Position numbers and translations under genes: made by a program
From: Candidatus Omnitrophota bacterium
GTDB lineage: Bacteria; Hinthialibacterota; Hinthialibacteria; Hinthialibacterales; Hinthialibacteraceae
Direction of reading: 5' to 3'
NCBI GenBank assembly: GCA_040755155.1
Contig: JBFMBP010000070.1
Coordinates: forward strand, 52,590-116,589
Length of the DNA stretch: 64,000 nt
The notes under the pieces: model-generated
Databases searched by the model: none
What the model saw: only the letters and a program-made list of their open reading frames with translations
Told to the model about the DNA's origin: nothing
Shown here: piece after piece, positions 1 to 8,457 of the stretch
How the letters are laid out: the number at the start of each line of letters is the position of its first letter
Position numbering within the stretch: the first letter of the stretch is position 1

Positions 1-2
1 GC

Positions 3-176
3 TGGGTGTTAAGCCTATTGCCCGTATTCGTCTTTCTCGTCATTCTATGCCTGAATCCGAAATATATTCTGTTGCTTCTCAACACGGAAATCGGCAACAA
101 AATGTTGACCTCCGCCGTCGTCATGCAGTTTTTCGGCATTCTCATCATTCGAAAAATCGTCAATATCAAGGTGTAA
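3..176 (+). CDS. tadB: TadB C-terminal fragment (type II/IV secretion F domain), 5' truncated by window edge
   Basis: An open frame enters from the window edge and stops with TAA at 174-176. It begins WVLSLLPVFVFLVIL and ends with a second hydrophobic stretch followed by IIRKIVNIKV. A transmembrane hairpin close to an end reading IRKIVNIKV is typical of TadB, the inner-membrane platform protein of Tad/Flp pilus machines. The next gene (TadC) starts 2 bp after this stop, the usual tadB-tadC order and coupling. Only the last 57 residues are visible, so the assignment rests on this tail and on the neighbour. Confidence 0.8.
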   Translation, partial: WVLSLLPVFVFLVILCLNPKYILLLLNTEIGNKMLTSAVVMQFFGILIIRKIVNIKV

Positions 177-178
177 TC

Positions 179-1099
179 ATGGAACTATGGATTGGCGCCA
201 TCGCTTTTTCCGCAATTTTTCTATCCGTTGTTGGAACATCTGTCCTATTCGGCTTCCTCAAGCATCCCGTCGACGACCGGCTCGCCCGCTATGGTCGCCG
301 CCAACCCGCCTCTGGAGAGACAGCCTTCATCGACGCGGGCCGCAGCAATTTGATATCCTCCATCGGCGAACGCATCGCGCCGAAGGATCCCCTCCAACGC
401 AGCGAAAGCAAGCAGCAGCTGGCGATGGCGGGCTATTACAGCCGCTGCGCCTATAACGCCTATTGGACGATGAAGATCGTTTCCATTCTAGCCATGCCGC
501 TTCTCGTAATCCTTATCTTCGCCATTCAAGGAATTCCTCTTTCGCGATCAACGCTGCCTGCGCTTTTCGCCATCGGCGGCGGCTTGTTTTTGCCGGATTG
601 GATTCTTGGTTTCTTCAAGCGCCGACGCCAGGAGCAGATTTTCTGCGGATTGCCGGACGCGCTGGACTTGCTCGTCGTTTGCATCGAGGCTGGTCTGGGA
701 CTCGACGCGGCGCTGCAAAAAGTGAGCGAAGAGTTTCATATCAACAACCGCGTCCTCAGCGAAGAATTGAACATGACCTGCGCCGTCATCCGCATGGGCC
801 AGCCCCGCGCCGACGCGCTTCACGATCTGGGCGAACGCACTGGCGTGATTGAATTGAGAGCGCTGGCCGCCGTGCTCACCCAGGCCGACCGCTTCGGAAC
901 CAGCATGGGCCAGGCGCTGCGCGTCCATTCCGACGACATGCGCACCCGCCGCCGCCAGCGGGCGGAAGAACTGGCCGCCAAAACCACCGTGAAACTGCTG
1001 TTCCCCCTCGTATTGTTTATATTTCCATCGATCTTCGTCGTGCTCGGCGGTCCCGCCGTGATACGCATCATCGACACCCTTATGGGGAAAGTCATTTAA
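179..1099 (+). CDS. tadC: TadC-like type II secretion system F family protein
   Basis: A 306-residue inner-membrane protein, TadC-like, the second platform subunit of the Tad (Flp pilus) secretion system. It starts MELWIGAIAFSAIF with a transmembrane helix. Two more hydrophobic helices lie around residues 100-145. The T2SSF domain follows, with the characteristic stretch DALDLLVVCIEAGLGLDAAL and later RRRQRAEELAAKTTVKLLFP, and a final hydrophobic segment. I chose ATG 179 over the upstream in-frame start at 47 because that extension overlaps tadB and is low-complexity basic sequence, while AAGGTG sits just upstream of 179. The gene is translationally coupled to tadB. Confidence 0.88.
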   Translation: MELWIGAIAFSAIFLSVVGTSVLFGFLKHPVDDRLARYGRRQPASGETAFIDAGRSNLISSIGERIAPKDPLQRSESKQQLAMAGYYSRCAYNAYWTMKIVSILAMPLLVILIFAIQGIPLSRSTLPALFAIGGGLFLPDWILGFFKRRRQEQIFCGLPDALDLLVVCIEAGLGLDAALQKVSEEFHINNRVLSEELNMTCAVIRMGQPRADALHDLGERTGVIELRALAAVLTQADRFGTSMGQALRVHSDDMRTRRRQRAEELAAKTTVKLLFPLVLFIFPSIFVVLGGPAVIRIIDTLMGKVI

Positions 1100-1114
1100 C
1101 CGGGAGGTTTCGCC

Positions 1115-1744
1115 ATGAAACGCTTTTCCATCCTAATGTCGAGTCTGATTCTCTTTTCCGCTTGTCAATCCACGCAGCCGGACGTTTTTTCCCGATCCGC
1201 CGGCAATTCCTTCGGCGCCGCCGCGCAAAAGCCGTTCGACGAGATGACGGCCAACGCCCGGCCCGTAGATCCTATCGCCGGATGCATCTATTTCGGGAAT
1301 AACCAATCCGAATTAAGCGCCGCCGCCAAGGCCGAGCTGAATCGCATCGCTTCCCTTCTCTCCTCGCGTTCCGGTTCGGCGATCGTAGAAGGCCACGCCG
1401 ACGGCGTCAGCGAAAAGGATTCCAATACGCGTTTGAGTTGCGAACGCGCTCTCGCCGCGGCGAATTATTTAGCGAACGCGGGCGTTTGGGAGGAGCGGCT
1501 CGTGGTTCGCGGCTTCGGCGAGAGCCGTCCCGCCGCCAACAACGAAACGGAAGCCGGACGCGCTCTCAATCGTCGCGTCGTCGTTAAAACGTTCGCTCAA
1601 GGGGACGGCATGACCGGCAAGGAAGCACTCATCGCACAGAAGAAAAAAATGAGTGAAGAGAAAACGGAATCATCCGACTCCGGCGCCTCCTCTCTCGACA
1701 CGATGCTGCAAGCGTTAGGCGGCGGGGAATCGGAGGGAAAATAA
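1115..1744 (+). CDS. OmpA-family peptidoglycan-binding lipoprotein of the Tad cluster
   Basis: A 209-residue lipoprotein. The signal peptide ends in a lipobox, LFSAC, with Cys17 as the predicted lipidated residue. Residues about 68-155 form an OmpA C-terminal domain: IYFGNNQSELSAAAKAEL, then IVEGHADGVS, then the conserved end VRGFGESRPAANN..GRALNRRVVV. This domain normally binds diaminopimelate in peptidoglycan, so the protein probably anchors an outer-membrane component to the wall. Its position 15 bp after tadC suggests service to the Tad machine, like other OmpA lipoproteins at the ends of tad operons. GGGAGG precedes the ATG. The acidic, Gly/Ser-rich tail has no assigned role. Confidence 0.82.
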   Translation: MKRFSILMSSLILFSACQSTQPDVFSRSAGNSFGAAAQKPFDEMTANARPVDPIAGCIYFGNNQSELSAAAKAELNRIASLLSSRSGSAIVEGHADGVSEKDSNTRLSCERALAAANYLANAGVWEERLVVRGFGESRPAANNETEAGRALNRRVVVKTFAQGDGMTGKEALIAQKKKMSEEKTESSDSGASSLDTMLQALGGGESEGK

Positions 1745-1807
1745 TTTCTCCCCTCATCCTAACCTTCTCTCAAAGGGAGAAGGAATAACTCGGAAAGCGA
1801 TGATGCA

Positions 1808-3196
1808 ATGTCCGATACGATCCCAACCATAACCAACGATTCTGCGGATGACGAATCTCTTGAGGAAGATTATCCCACGGTCCCCTTTCCTTTTTTCGAA
1901 GACGACGGCAATAGGCCCTCCTCCCCCGCTTGCCTGGAAGAAGTAGGATTGTCCGCTTCTTTTCTTAGCGATTTAATCGTCAAGCATCTGCATCGTTTTG
2001 GCGTCCTCACTGGATTGGAAATCGCGGAGAAAATCCGCCTTCCCTTCCCACTTCTCGAACCTTTATTGAACGAAATCATCATTCAACTTTATGCGGAGAA
2101 GAAAGGCGGACAGGGATTGGGCGCCGCCAGCGACCGTTTTGGACTGACCGACCGGGGACGGCGGCACATTCAAGATTTATTGGCGCTGGATACCTACATT
2201 GGCCCCGCGCCCGTACCTCTCGATCAGTATTGGAGCTATATCCAAAAACATCATCTGCACAGCATCCGCGTTACCGAGGCGCTGCTGCGGGAAGCCTGGT
2301 GCGATTTCATCGTCGACGATTCTCTCTTCCGCCAAATCGGTCCCGCCATCCGTTCGGGTAAATCCTGCTTCCTCTACGGACCTCCGGGTACGGGAAAAAC
2401 GACCTTCGCCAAGAAAATCGCCCAATTTTACAACCAGCACGGCGGCCCCATCGCCGTACCCCATGCTCTTTTTGCAGGCGGCAGCATCATCCGGGTATAC
2501 GATCCCATCCATCACAAGGAATTGACTCCTTCGGCCGCCGATGCGAATCGGATATTCAAGAATCAGGGCGGCGACCGCCGTTGGGCCTTATGCCGCCGTC
2601 CGGCGGTCATCGTTGGCGGCGAACTCGAATTATCCATGCTGGATTTGCGCTACAATCCTTCCACCCGCTATTACGAAGCCCCGCTGCAAATGAAAGCCAA
2701 CGGCGGACTGTTGATTATCGACGATTTCGGGCGCCAAATGGTTCAACCCAGAGATTTGCTCAACCGGTGGATCATCCCCTTGGAAGAACGGCTCGACTAC
2801 CTGACCCTGCATACGGGTAAGAAATTTTCCATCCCCTTCGAGCAGCTAGTGGTCTTCGCCACGAATATGAATCCCATGGATTTGGTGGATGAAGCCTTTT
2901 TGCGACGCATCCGTTATAAGATTTATATCGGCGAACCATCCGCCGTAGTCTATAAATCCATATTCATGAAAGAATGTCATAAAAAGGAACTGGAGATCGC
3001 GGAAGCCGATCTCGACGAAATTATCCGCCAATGCTATCTGCCCGCCAACCGTCCGCTTCGCGCCTGCGATCCCCGCGACATCACCGATCAAATCGCCGAT
3101 TATTGCGATTTCAACGAACTTTCGAAAACTATCCCTTTCGATTTATTGAAAGCCATCGTCGCGGCTTATTTAACGGAAATCAATGTTGGATCGTAG
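1808..3196 (+). CDS. AAA+ ATPase with N-terminal winged-helix-like region
   Basis: A 462-residue soluble protein. After an acidic, disordered N-terminus (residues 1-45), residues about 50-130 resemble a winged helix (FLSDLIVKHLHRFGVLTGLEIAEKIRLP). The AAA+ module has Walker A GPPGTGKT at about 191-198 and Walker B LLIIDDF at about 301-307. It is followed by an NPMDLVDEAFLRRIRYKI stretch like sensor 1/arginine-finger regions of MoxR-like ATPases. It lies 63 bp after the OmpA lipoprotein in the same direction and may belong to the Tad operon or remodel its components. I do not recognise a precise family. The spacer upstream (1745-1807) holds a CCTTCTC..GGAGAAGG hairpin. Confidence 0.7.
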   Translation: MSDTIPTITNDSADDESLEEDYPTVPFPFFEDDGNRPSSPACLEEVGLSASFLSDLIVKHLHRFGVLTGLEIAEKIRLPFPLLEPLLNEIIIQLYAEKKGGQGLGAASDRFGLTDRGRRHIQDLLALDTYIGPAPVPLDQYWSYIQKHHLHSIRVTEALLREAWCDFIVDDSLFRQIGPAIRSGKSCFLYGPPGTGKTTFAKKIAQFYNQHGGPIAVPHALFAGGSIIRVYDPIHHKELTPSAADANRIFKNQGGDRRWALCRRPAVIVGGELELSMLDLRYNPSTRYYEAPLQMKANGGLLIIDDFGRQMVQPRDLLNRWIIPLEERLDYLTLHTGKKFSIPFEQLVVFATNMNPMDLVDEAFLRRIRYKIYIGEPSAVVYKSIFMKECHKKELEIAEADLDEIIRQCYLPANRPLRACDPRDITDQIADYCDFNELSKTIPFDLLKAIVAAYLTEINVGS

Positions 3197-3393
3197 GCTA
3201 ATGTCCGAATCCGGATTTTTCAGAATGTAAGGATTATCAGGATGGTTAACTATCTTTTATCCTGAAAATCCTGGACATCCCGATTCTGACAATCTTGTAA
3301 TCCGTCCTTCCCATCGTTTTCCTTCTTCTCTCTTCTATTACCCTTCTCCACTATAATGGGAACAATGAACTCATCCTTTTATCGAGGATTGAA
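3197..3393. repeat. Intergenic imperfect inverted repeat of the GGATTTTCAGGAT type
   Basis: The gap between the AAA+ ATPase and the EcsC gene contains GGATTTTTCAGAAT near 3213 facing ATCCTGAAAATCC near 3260, with a GGATTATCAGGATGG segment between them. The arrangement can fold into a long stem. It may be a dispersed repetitive element or act as a terminator for the upstream operon. I see no gene here. Confidence 0.4.
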
Positions 3394-5013
3394 ATGAGCT
3401 TTATCGATATTCCCATGCCTTGGCTGCTTTTCGCGGTTCTGATGCTGTTCGCGGCGCTGGGCGTTTTCATCGCCGCACGCAGCGCCTGGAACTTTACGCG
3501 CATCCTTTATCTTCTGCGTCCGGGCGCGAAGATAGCTTCCTTAGCCGATCTTGAAAGCAAAATCTCGCGACGCATCACTCTCGCCGACCGCAAAGCGCAA
3601 GAACTGATCGACGGAAAAGTGCGCCAAGTTACGCGCTCGCTCAAGACCACATCGTGGATGGATCCGGCTCGCCTTATGGACGAATGTTTTCAACTCGTAT
3701 GCGATGTGGCTCAGGTTTATTATCCCACTTCGCCTCATCCCGAATTGGAAGTGACTATCGTCGAGCTGCTGCATCTCAACGAACGGATTTCGAAGGAACT
3801 GAATGTCCTCATCGCGCCGCTCAAGCCGCTGCATCAAGTTTCCGTATCCAACATTCTTACAGCCAAGGATTTGTTCGACAAAACGCACGAGATCGTGGAA
3901 AAAAAAGGAATGCGCGCGGGGCGGCGCATCGCCAGCGGCGTATGGACGGCTATCAACGCCCTAAATCCGCAATACTGGATCAACAAGGCGATATTCAAGG
4001 GCGCTTCGGAAGCCGTGGGACGAAAAATTCTCGCTTCGGCCTATCGCATCGTTGGCGCCGAAGCCATCCGCGTCTATCGTTCGTCCTCGACCTTCAACCT
4101 GGACGCCGCGCTGTCGCTGGAGGACGAAGAAGCGCCCATCGCCGCTGCGGCTAAGCCGGAACTAGCCGTAGAATCCGCGCCCGAAATCGAAGCCGCCGTC
4201 ATCGAACCGGAAATCGCTTTAGAAATGGATGTAGAAGAGGATATGGATCATTCCACCGCTCAACCGGAAGAGAAAGACGATAAAAAGACGAGGTTTACGA
4301 AAATCGCAATACAGACCTTTAGTAAATTCATCGAAGGCTCGTTGACGCTATGGGATAAATTATCCAAGCCGGATTCTGTCATCGCCGCCTACCGCAAGAA
4401 GAATCCTCAAGTGGAGACGTTATCCTCCATTCAAAAACTTCCCATCGAAACCATCAACAAAATGTCTTCCCGCTATATCCACAAAGGAGCGTGGCTCTCG
4501 GCGGCGGAAGGAACCATCACCGGCTTTGGCGGCATGTTCACCATCGCCGCTGACGCCGTTTCGCTGCTGGCGCTGCAACTTCGCGCCATTCAACAGGTCG
4601 GCTACTGCCACGGCTTCGACGTTTCCCGCCCAGACGAAAAAATCTTCGCCGTCAAATTGTTGGCCGAAGCCTATTGCCATCCTGCTACAGGCGAAAGAAC
4701 AGCGCTGCTCAAGGAGATGCGCATGGCCGCCGATCTGCTGCGAGGCAAGTCGCCCTTAGGTTATTTGCAGAAGCAGTTGTTCTTGAAAGGAACGAGTCAA
4801 ATCGCGCAAAAGATCGGCCTGCGCCTGGGAGGGGAGAAAACAGCGCAGGTTATCCCCTTCCTGGGCGCCGCGGTGGGAGGGATCATCAACCGCAAAATCA
4901 CCAAGGACGTCGCCCTCATCGCCCAAGACGTTTACCGCGACCGCTTACTGAAATTGCGTGGAGAAAGCCAACCGCCGGAAGAAGCCGCAGCGCCCTCCGG
5001 CGGGATGGGGTGA
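3394..5013 (+). CDS. EcsC family membrane-associated protein
   Basis: A 539-residue protein. An N-terminal transmembrane helix (about residues 8-30) is followed by a helical region, an acidic Pro/Ala/Glu-rich linker (about residues 245-300), and a C-terminal EcsC domain. That domain contains a glycine-rich hydrophobic core (GTITGFGGMFTIAADAVSLLALQLRAI) and the FAVKLLAEAYCHP and IPFLGAAVGGIINRKI segments seen in EcsC proteins. The biochemical role of EcsC proteins is poorly defined. The Bacillus namesake is linked to an ABC exporter and to secretion, which would fit a position beside Tad genes. The ATG at 3394 follows GAGGATTGAA. Confidence 0.72.
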   Translation: MSFIDIPMPWLLFAVLMLFAALGVFIAARSAWNFTRILYLLRPGAKIASLADLESKISRRITLADRKAQELIDGKVRQVTRSLKTTSWMDPARLMDECFQLVCDVAQVYYPTSPHPELEVTIVELLHLNERISKELNVLIAPLKPLHQVSVSNILTAKDLFDKTHEIVEKKGMRAGRRIASGVWTAINALNPQYWINKAIFKGASEAVGRKILASAYRIVGAEAIRVYRSSSTFNLDAALSLEDEEAPIAAAAKPELAVESAPEIEAAVIEPEIALEMDVEEDMDHSTAQPEEKDDKKTRFTKIAIQTFSKFIEGSLTLWDKLSKPDSVIAAYRKKNPQVETLSSIQKLPIETINKMSSRYIHKGAWLSAAEGTITGFGGMFTIAADAVSLLALQLRAIQQVGYCHGFDVSRPDEKIFAVKLLAEAYCHPATGERTALLKEMRMAADLLRGKSPLGYLQKQLFLKGTSQIAQKIGLRLGGEKTAQVIPFLGAAVGGIINRKITKDVALIAQDVYRDRLLKLRGESQPPEEAAAPSGGMG

Positions 5014-5097
5014 GGGAACAAATTACGGATATTATTATACTTAATTCTACCCAGAGAATTTAATTTATGGTGAAAACGAATATAACTTTCGTTATCA

Positions 5098-5499
5098 TCA
5101 AGATTCCCAATCTTCAATTTCCAAATTTGGAACTCTTTGAAATTCACGAGTATTATGCGTAATCAGAATCGCACGATTCACTACTGCAATGGAGGCAATC
5201 ATCAAATCATTCGGACCTATAGGCGTACCTTGCGCCGCAAGTTGCGCGCGTATTTCGCCATACGCGTACGCCGCGGAGTCATCAAATCCAAAAGAAGCAT
5301 AATTTACCAAAAAATGCCGCAATAACTCCAGATTCTGTTCCCGGCGTTGGCTTCTATATGCGCCATAGTACAACTCCGCTTTCACAACTGAACATAACCT
5401 GATGGTTTCAGGATCGGTATTATGAAAACGTTCTTTCACAGGCGAGGCAGATGGATTGAGTATTTTAATCCATATATTCGTATCCGGCATTAGAATCAT
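5098..5499 (-). CDS. vapC: VapC-like PIN-domain ribonuclease toxin
   Basis: A 133-residue PIN-domain protein starting MILMPDTNIWIKIL. The acidic Asp6 in PDTNIW, the central VVKAELYYGA (Glu) and NDLMIAS (Asp) followed by LITHNTREF reproduce the acidic-residue pattern of VapC ribonucleases. Its start codon overlaps the stop of the upstream small gene by 4 bp, the coupling typical of toxin-antitoxin pairs. The family cleaves RNA, often initiator tRNA or 23S rRNA; the target here is unknown. Confidence 0.85.
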   Translation of the reverse strand: MILMPDTNIWIKILNPSASPVKERFHNTDPETIRLCSVVKAELYYGAYRSQRREQNLELLRHFLVNYASFGFDDSAAYAYGEIRAQLAAQGTPIGPNDLMIASIAVVNRAILITHNTREFQRVPNLEIEDWES

Positions 5500-5729
5500 T
5501 CTAGCGCCTCGCGTTCCTCATACGATCCTTGTTCTGGACGAACCAACGGCTCACCCTGCCAGGCGCCGATAAATTTATCGGCAGGATTGGCGGTTTTGCT
5601 CGTCTGCGGTTTATCCGATTCCTCTTCATCCAATGGCAGCAAGATCACTTCGACGCGGCGATTTTTTAGATGATCGGGAATCAGGATCACCGCCGGGAGA
5701 TTTTCGTAAATTTTTCTAACGACATTCAT
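5496..5729 (-). CDS. VapB-like antitoxin of the PIN-toxin pair
   Basis: A 77-residue protein upstream of and overlapping the VapC-like gene. The N-terminus (residues 1-35: ENLPAVILIPDHLKNRRVEVILLPL) has short beta strands resembling DUF2281/AbrB-like antitoxin N-termini. The C-terminus contains DKFIGAWQGEPLVRPEQGSYEERE, which looks like the extended toxin-wrapping tail found in VapB antitoxins. The assignment comes mainly from position and size; the DNA-binding fold is not obvious by eye. Confidence 0.7.
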   Translation of the reverse strand: MNVVRKIYENLPAVILIPDHLKNRRVEVILLPLDEEESDKPQTSKTANPADKFIGAWQGEPLVRPEQGSYEEREALE

Positions 5730-5747
5730 CTTGCGCCTCCTATATTC

Positions 5748-7460
5748 TCATCCCTTCGCTTGAATCTTGCTCCAGGAATCTTTGAGCGGGACAGTGCGGT
5801 TGAAGACGGGACGATCCGGCGTACTGTCCGCGTCCTTGCAGAAATAGCCCAGCCTTTCGAACTGGCATTTGAAGCCGGGTTCGGTCTTAACCAGCATCGG
5901 CTCCAGATAACAATCGGTCAGCGTCTTGAGCGAATCGGGATTGAGGTTTTTTTTCCAATCCCGCCCTTCCTCAACATTCATCGGATCGGCTTTGGCGAAT
6001 AGATAATCGTACAGCCGCACTTCCGACTTGACCGCATGGCGGGCGGAAACCCAGTGGATAGTTCCCTTCACCCGGCGGCCGTCGGGCGCGTCGCCGCCGC
6101 GCGTGGCGGGATCGTAGACGCAGCGCAGTTCGATAATCTGGCCTTGCGCGTCCTTCACCACTTCCTGGCAGGTTATGAAGTAGGCATACCGCAGCCGCAC
6201 TTCCTTACCGGGAGCAAGACGGAAGAATTTCTTGGATGGAATTTCCATAAAATCGTCCCGCTCGATATAGAGTTCGCGGCAGAAGGGAACCTGGCGCGTT
6301 CCCGCCGACGGGTCTTCGGGATTGTTGACGGCATCGAGTTCTTCCTCTCGATCTTCAGGATAGTTGGTGATAACGACTTTGAGCGGATCCAATACCGCCA
6401 TGACGCGGGGAGCGGCTTTGTTCAAATGCTCGCGCAGGCAATGTTCCAGCAGTTGGATATCGACGATGCCGTCGCCTTTGCTGACGCCGATGCGCTTGCA
6501 AAACTCGCAGATGGCTTCGGGAGCGTAACCCCGGCGGCGCAAGCCAAGCAATGTCGGCAAGCGCGGATCGTCCCAGCCTTGCACGATGTTCTCTTCCACC
6601 AGTTGGCGAAGATAGCGCTTGCTCAACACCGTGTAGGTCAGGTTCAAGCGCCCGAACTCGTATTGCTTGGAAGGAAAGATGCCCAGCTGCTCGATGTACC
6701 AATCGTATAACGGGCGATGGTTTTCGAAGCCGACGTCGCAAATGGAATGGGTGACGCCTTCGAGGGAATCCGATTGCCCATGCGTCCAATCGTACATGGG
6801 GTAAATGATCCATTGATTGCCGGTGCGGTAATGCTCCATGCGCATGATGCGGTACATGACGGGATCACGCATGTTGAGATTGGGATGAGCCATGTCGATC
6901 TTGGCGCGCAGGGTTTTAGCGCCGTCGGGAAATTCGCCCTGGCGCATCCGTTGGAAGAGATCGAGATTTTCTGCTACGGAACGGTTGCGGTAGGGGCTGT
7001 CCTTGCCGGGAGGAGTAACGCGCGCCCCGTTTTCGTCGAACTCGGTCGTGCCGCGATATTGCCGAATCTCTTCGTCGTTGAGATCGCAAACGTAGGCTTT
7101 GCCATCTTTAATCAGTTTAATCGCCCATTGGTAAAGTTGCTCGAAATAATCCGAAGCGAAGAAAAGACGATCCTCCCAATCGAAGCCCAGCCATTTGATA
7201 TCGTTCTGAATAGCTTCGACGTATTCCATTTTTTCCTTGGCGGGATTTGTGTCGTCAAAGCGCAAGTTGCATTTCCCGCCGAATTCCTGCGCTACGCCGA
7301 AACTTATACAGATAGCCTTAGCGTGGCCGATATGCAAATAGCCGTTCGGCTCTGGGGGAAAGCGCGTATGCACCCGTCCGCCGTTCACGCTGGCTTCCAC
7401 ATCCGTCTTGACGATGTCGCGTATAAAATTCGAGGGGTATTTAATATCATTTTCCGCCAT
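5748..7460 (-). CDS. glnS: Glutaminyl-tRNA synthetase
   Basis: A 570-residue class I aminoacyl-tRNA synthetase that charges tRNA-Gln. It has the HIGH motif in [14 protein letters not shown], the KMSKS-equivalent VLSKR in [17 protein letters not shown], and a C-terminal beta-barrel anticodon-binding region ([14 protein letters not shown], then [13 protein letters not shown]). Its length matches bacterial GlnRS. I place the start at ATG 7460 ([13 protein letters not shown]), with GGAGC just upstream, because the longer frame to 7490 adds only a non-conserved leader. GatA lies elsewhere in the window. Having both is common when GatCAB serves Asn-tRNA only. Confidence 0.95.
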   Translation of the reverse strand: MAENDIKYPSNFIRDIVKTDVEASVNGGRVHTRFPPEPNGYLHIGHAKAICISFGVAQEFGGKCNLRFDDTNPAKEKMEYVEAIQNDIKWLGFDWEDRLFFASDYFEQLYQWAIKLIKDGKAYVCDLNDEEIRQYRGTTEFDENGARVTPPGKDSPYRNRSVAENLDLFQRMRQGEFPDGAKTLRAKIDMAHPNLNMRDPVMYRIMRMEHYRTGNQWIIYPMYDWTHGQSDSLEGVTHSICDVGFENHRPLYDWYIEQLGIFPSKQYEFGRLNLTYTVLSKRYLRQLVEENIVQGWDDPRLPTLLGLRRRGYAPEAICEFCKRIGVSKGDGIVDIQLLEHCLREHLNKAAPRVMAVLDPLKVVITNYPEDREEELDAVNNPEDPSAGTRQVPFCRELYIERDDFMEIPSKKFFRLAPGKEVRLRYAYFITCQEVVKDAQGQIIELRCVYDPATRGGDAPDGRRVKGTIHWVSARHAVKSEVRLYDYLFAKADPMNVEEGRDWKKNLNPDSLKTLTDCYLEPMLVKTEPGFKCQFERLGYFCKDADSTPDRPVFNRTVPLKDSWSKIQAKG

Positions 7461-7517
7461 GAAGTTGCTCCGAGTTTGAAATATAATCAATTAATGACTC
7501 ATGTCACGCAGTCTCAT

Positions 7518-7593
7518 CCCAGCCTTGAAAGGCTGGGCGATTATCAAATGCCCCTTTAAAGGGGCAAACGACAATAGCCGTTTCAACGGCGGG
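7518..7593. repeat. Dispersed triple-palindrome repeat, family A, copy 1
   Basis: About 76 bp with three palindromes in series: CCCAGCCTTGAAAGGCTGGG (7518-7537), CCCCTTTAAAGGGG (7551-7564) and CCGTTTCAACGG followed by CGGG (7578-7593). The whole unit recurs in reverse orientation at 10858-10935 with the same palindromes and spacing. This marks it as a dispersed repetitive element, not a gene-specific site. Confidence 0.7.
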
Positions 7594-7609
7594 TCTACTT
7601 TCAAATCGC

Positions 7610-7924
7610 TCACAATGGAATCCCCTCTTGGCTAACATTCTGATGGAAAGGAGTAATTTTCATTCGAGGGCGATTCCATTCTTCGCGGCTATGGATGACG
7701 GAAGAAATTACTTCTCCCATTTCCCATTCGATTTCGTAGAGACGATGGCGGATATTCATCTTCTCTTTATCATCGATCGATTTATCGACTAGAATCAAGA
7801 AGTCCCAATCGGAATCTGGGGCGGCGTCTCCCCGCGCGCGGGAGCCGAACAGAAGCACTTCGGCGTCCGGCTCCATTTCTTGCACCGTCCGTTTCACTTG
7901 TTGCAGAAATTGATCTTTATTCAT
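7610..7924 (-). CDS. MNT-type minimal nucleotidyltransferase (NTP_transf_2)
   Basis: A 104-residue single-domain nucleotidyltransferase. The diagnostic motif GSRARGDAAPDSDWDFLI (GSxARG...SDxD) sits at about residues 27-45. In MntA-like proteins it binds Mg-ATP for AMP transfer. Members usually pair with a HEPN protein, as in the HEPN-MNT toxin-antitoxin system where MNT AMPylates the HEPN toxin, but no HEPN gene adjoins here. I chose ATG 7924 over the TTG at 7930. Confidence 0.8.
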   Translation of the reverse strand: MNKDQFLQQVKRTVQEMEPDAEVLLFGSRARGDAAPDSDWDFLILVDKSIDDKEKMNIRHRLYEIEWEMGEVISSVIHSREEWNRPRMKITPFHQNVSQEGIPL

Positions 7925-8154
7925 AGCCAATCGAGTATTGAGTAAATGGATTGTAGATGATATTCAAAACGGCTTTCCAATCCCTCATTTTACGATATTA
8001 TCTTAGGAAAAATTGGAATTCGATTATCTTTATCTTTATTCTATATCGGAACCTTGAGACCGAAAGTGGCGGAAAATTCTTGATTTGAAGGAAGACCTAC
8101 ATCAGTAAACTTTTAAATGACGAATCTCGCATTAAGTCCTTTGGAGTGAATCCC

Positions 8155-8427
8155 ATGCTGGAAGTCGCGAGCGCCGAGTACGTCGAAGACTATAAAATTC
8201 GTCTTGTATTCAACAACGGCGAAACTGGTATCGTCGATTTGGAAAATTGTCTTTGGGGGCCGATGTTCGAACCGCTGAAGAATATCGACGAGTTTAAGCA
8301 ATTTTCCGTATCTGAAATCCTTCATACTCTCTGCTGGAAAAACGACGCGGACTTCGCTCCTGAGTTCTTATACGAAAAAATGAGGGAATCGGCGCAAACG
8401 CCGGACGCTCTTACGCCTCGGCGATAA
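8155..8427 (+). CDS. DUF2442 domain protein
   Basis: A 90-residue protein, MLEVASAEYVEDYKIRLVFNNGE, with the compact beta-rich pattern of DUF2442 (IRLVFNNGETGIVDLENCL...FEPLKN...FKQFSVSEILHTLCWKNDADFAPEFLYEK). Members are often encoded beside DUF4160 proteins and are suspected toxin-antitoxin components. I see no DUF4160 partner in the 230 bp upstream. ATG 8155 has GGAG 10 bp upstream; an in-frame GTG at 8146 is the alternative. Confidence 0.75.
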   Translation: MLEVASAEYVEDYKIRLVFNNGETGIVDLENCLWGPMFEPLKNIDEFKQFSVSEILHTLCWKNDADFAPEFLYEKMRESAQTPDALTPRR

Positions 8428-8442
8428 TAAAAACGCCGAGGC
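8415..8442. terminator. Bidirectional intrinsic terminator between convergent DUF2442 and gltX
   Basis: A perfect 9-bp inverted repeat GCCTCGGCG / CGCCGAGGC encloses the A-rich loop ATAATAAAAA, and the DUF2442 stop codon lies in the loop. Its position between converging genes suggests shared termination. The U-tract is weak on the plus strand. Confidence 0.5.
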
Positions 8443-8457
8443 TTATCCTTAATCATT

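Noticed and set aside
47-178. N-terminal extension of TadC to position 47
   Set aside because: The region is the coding end of tadB in another frame, and a good start with ribosome-binding site exists at 179.
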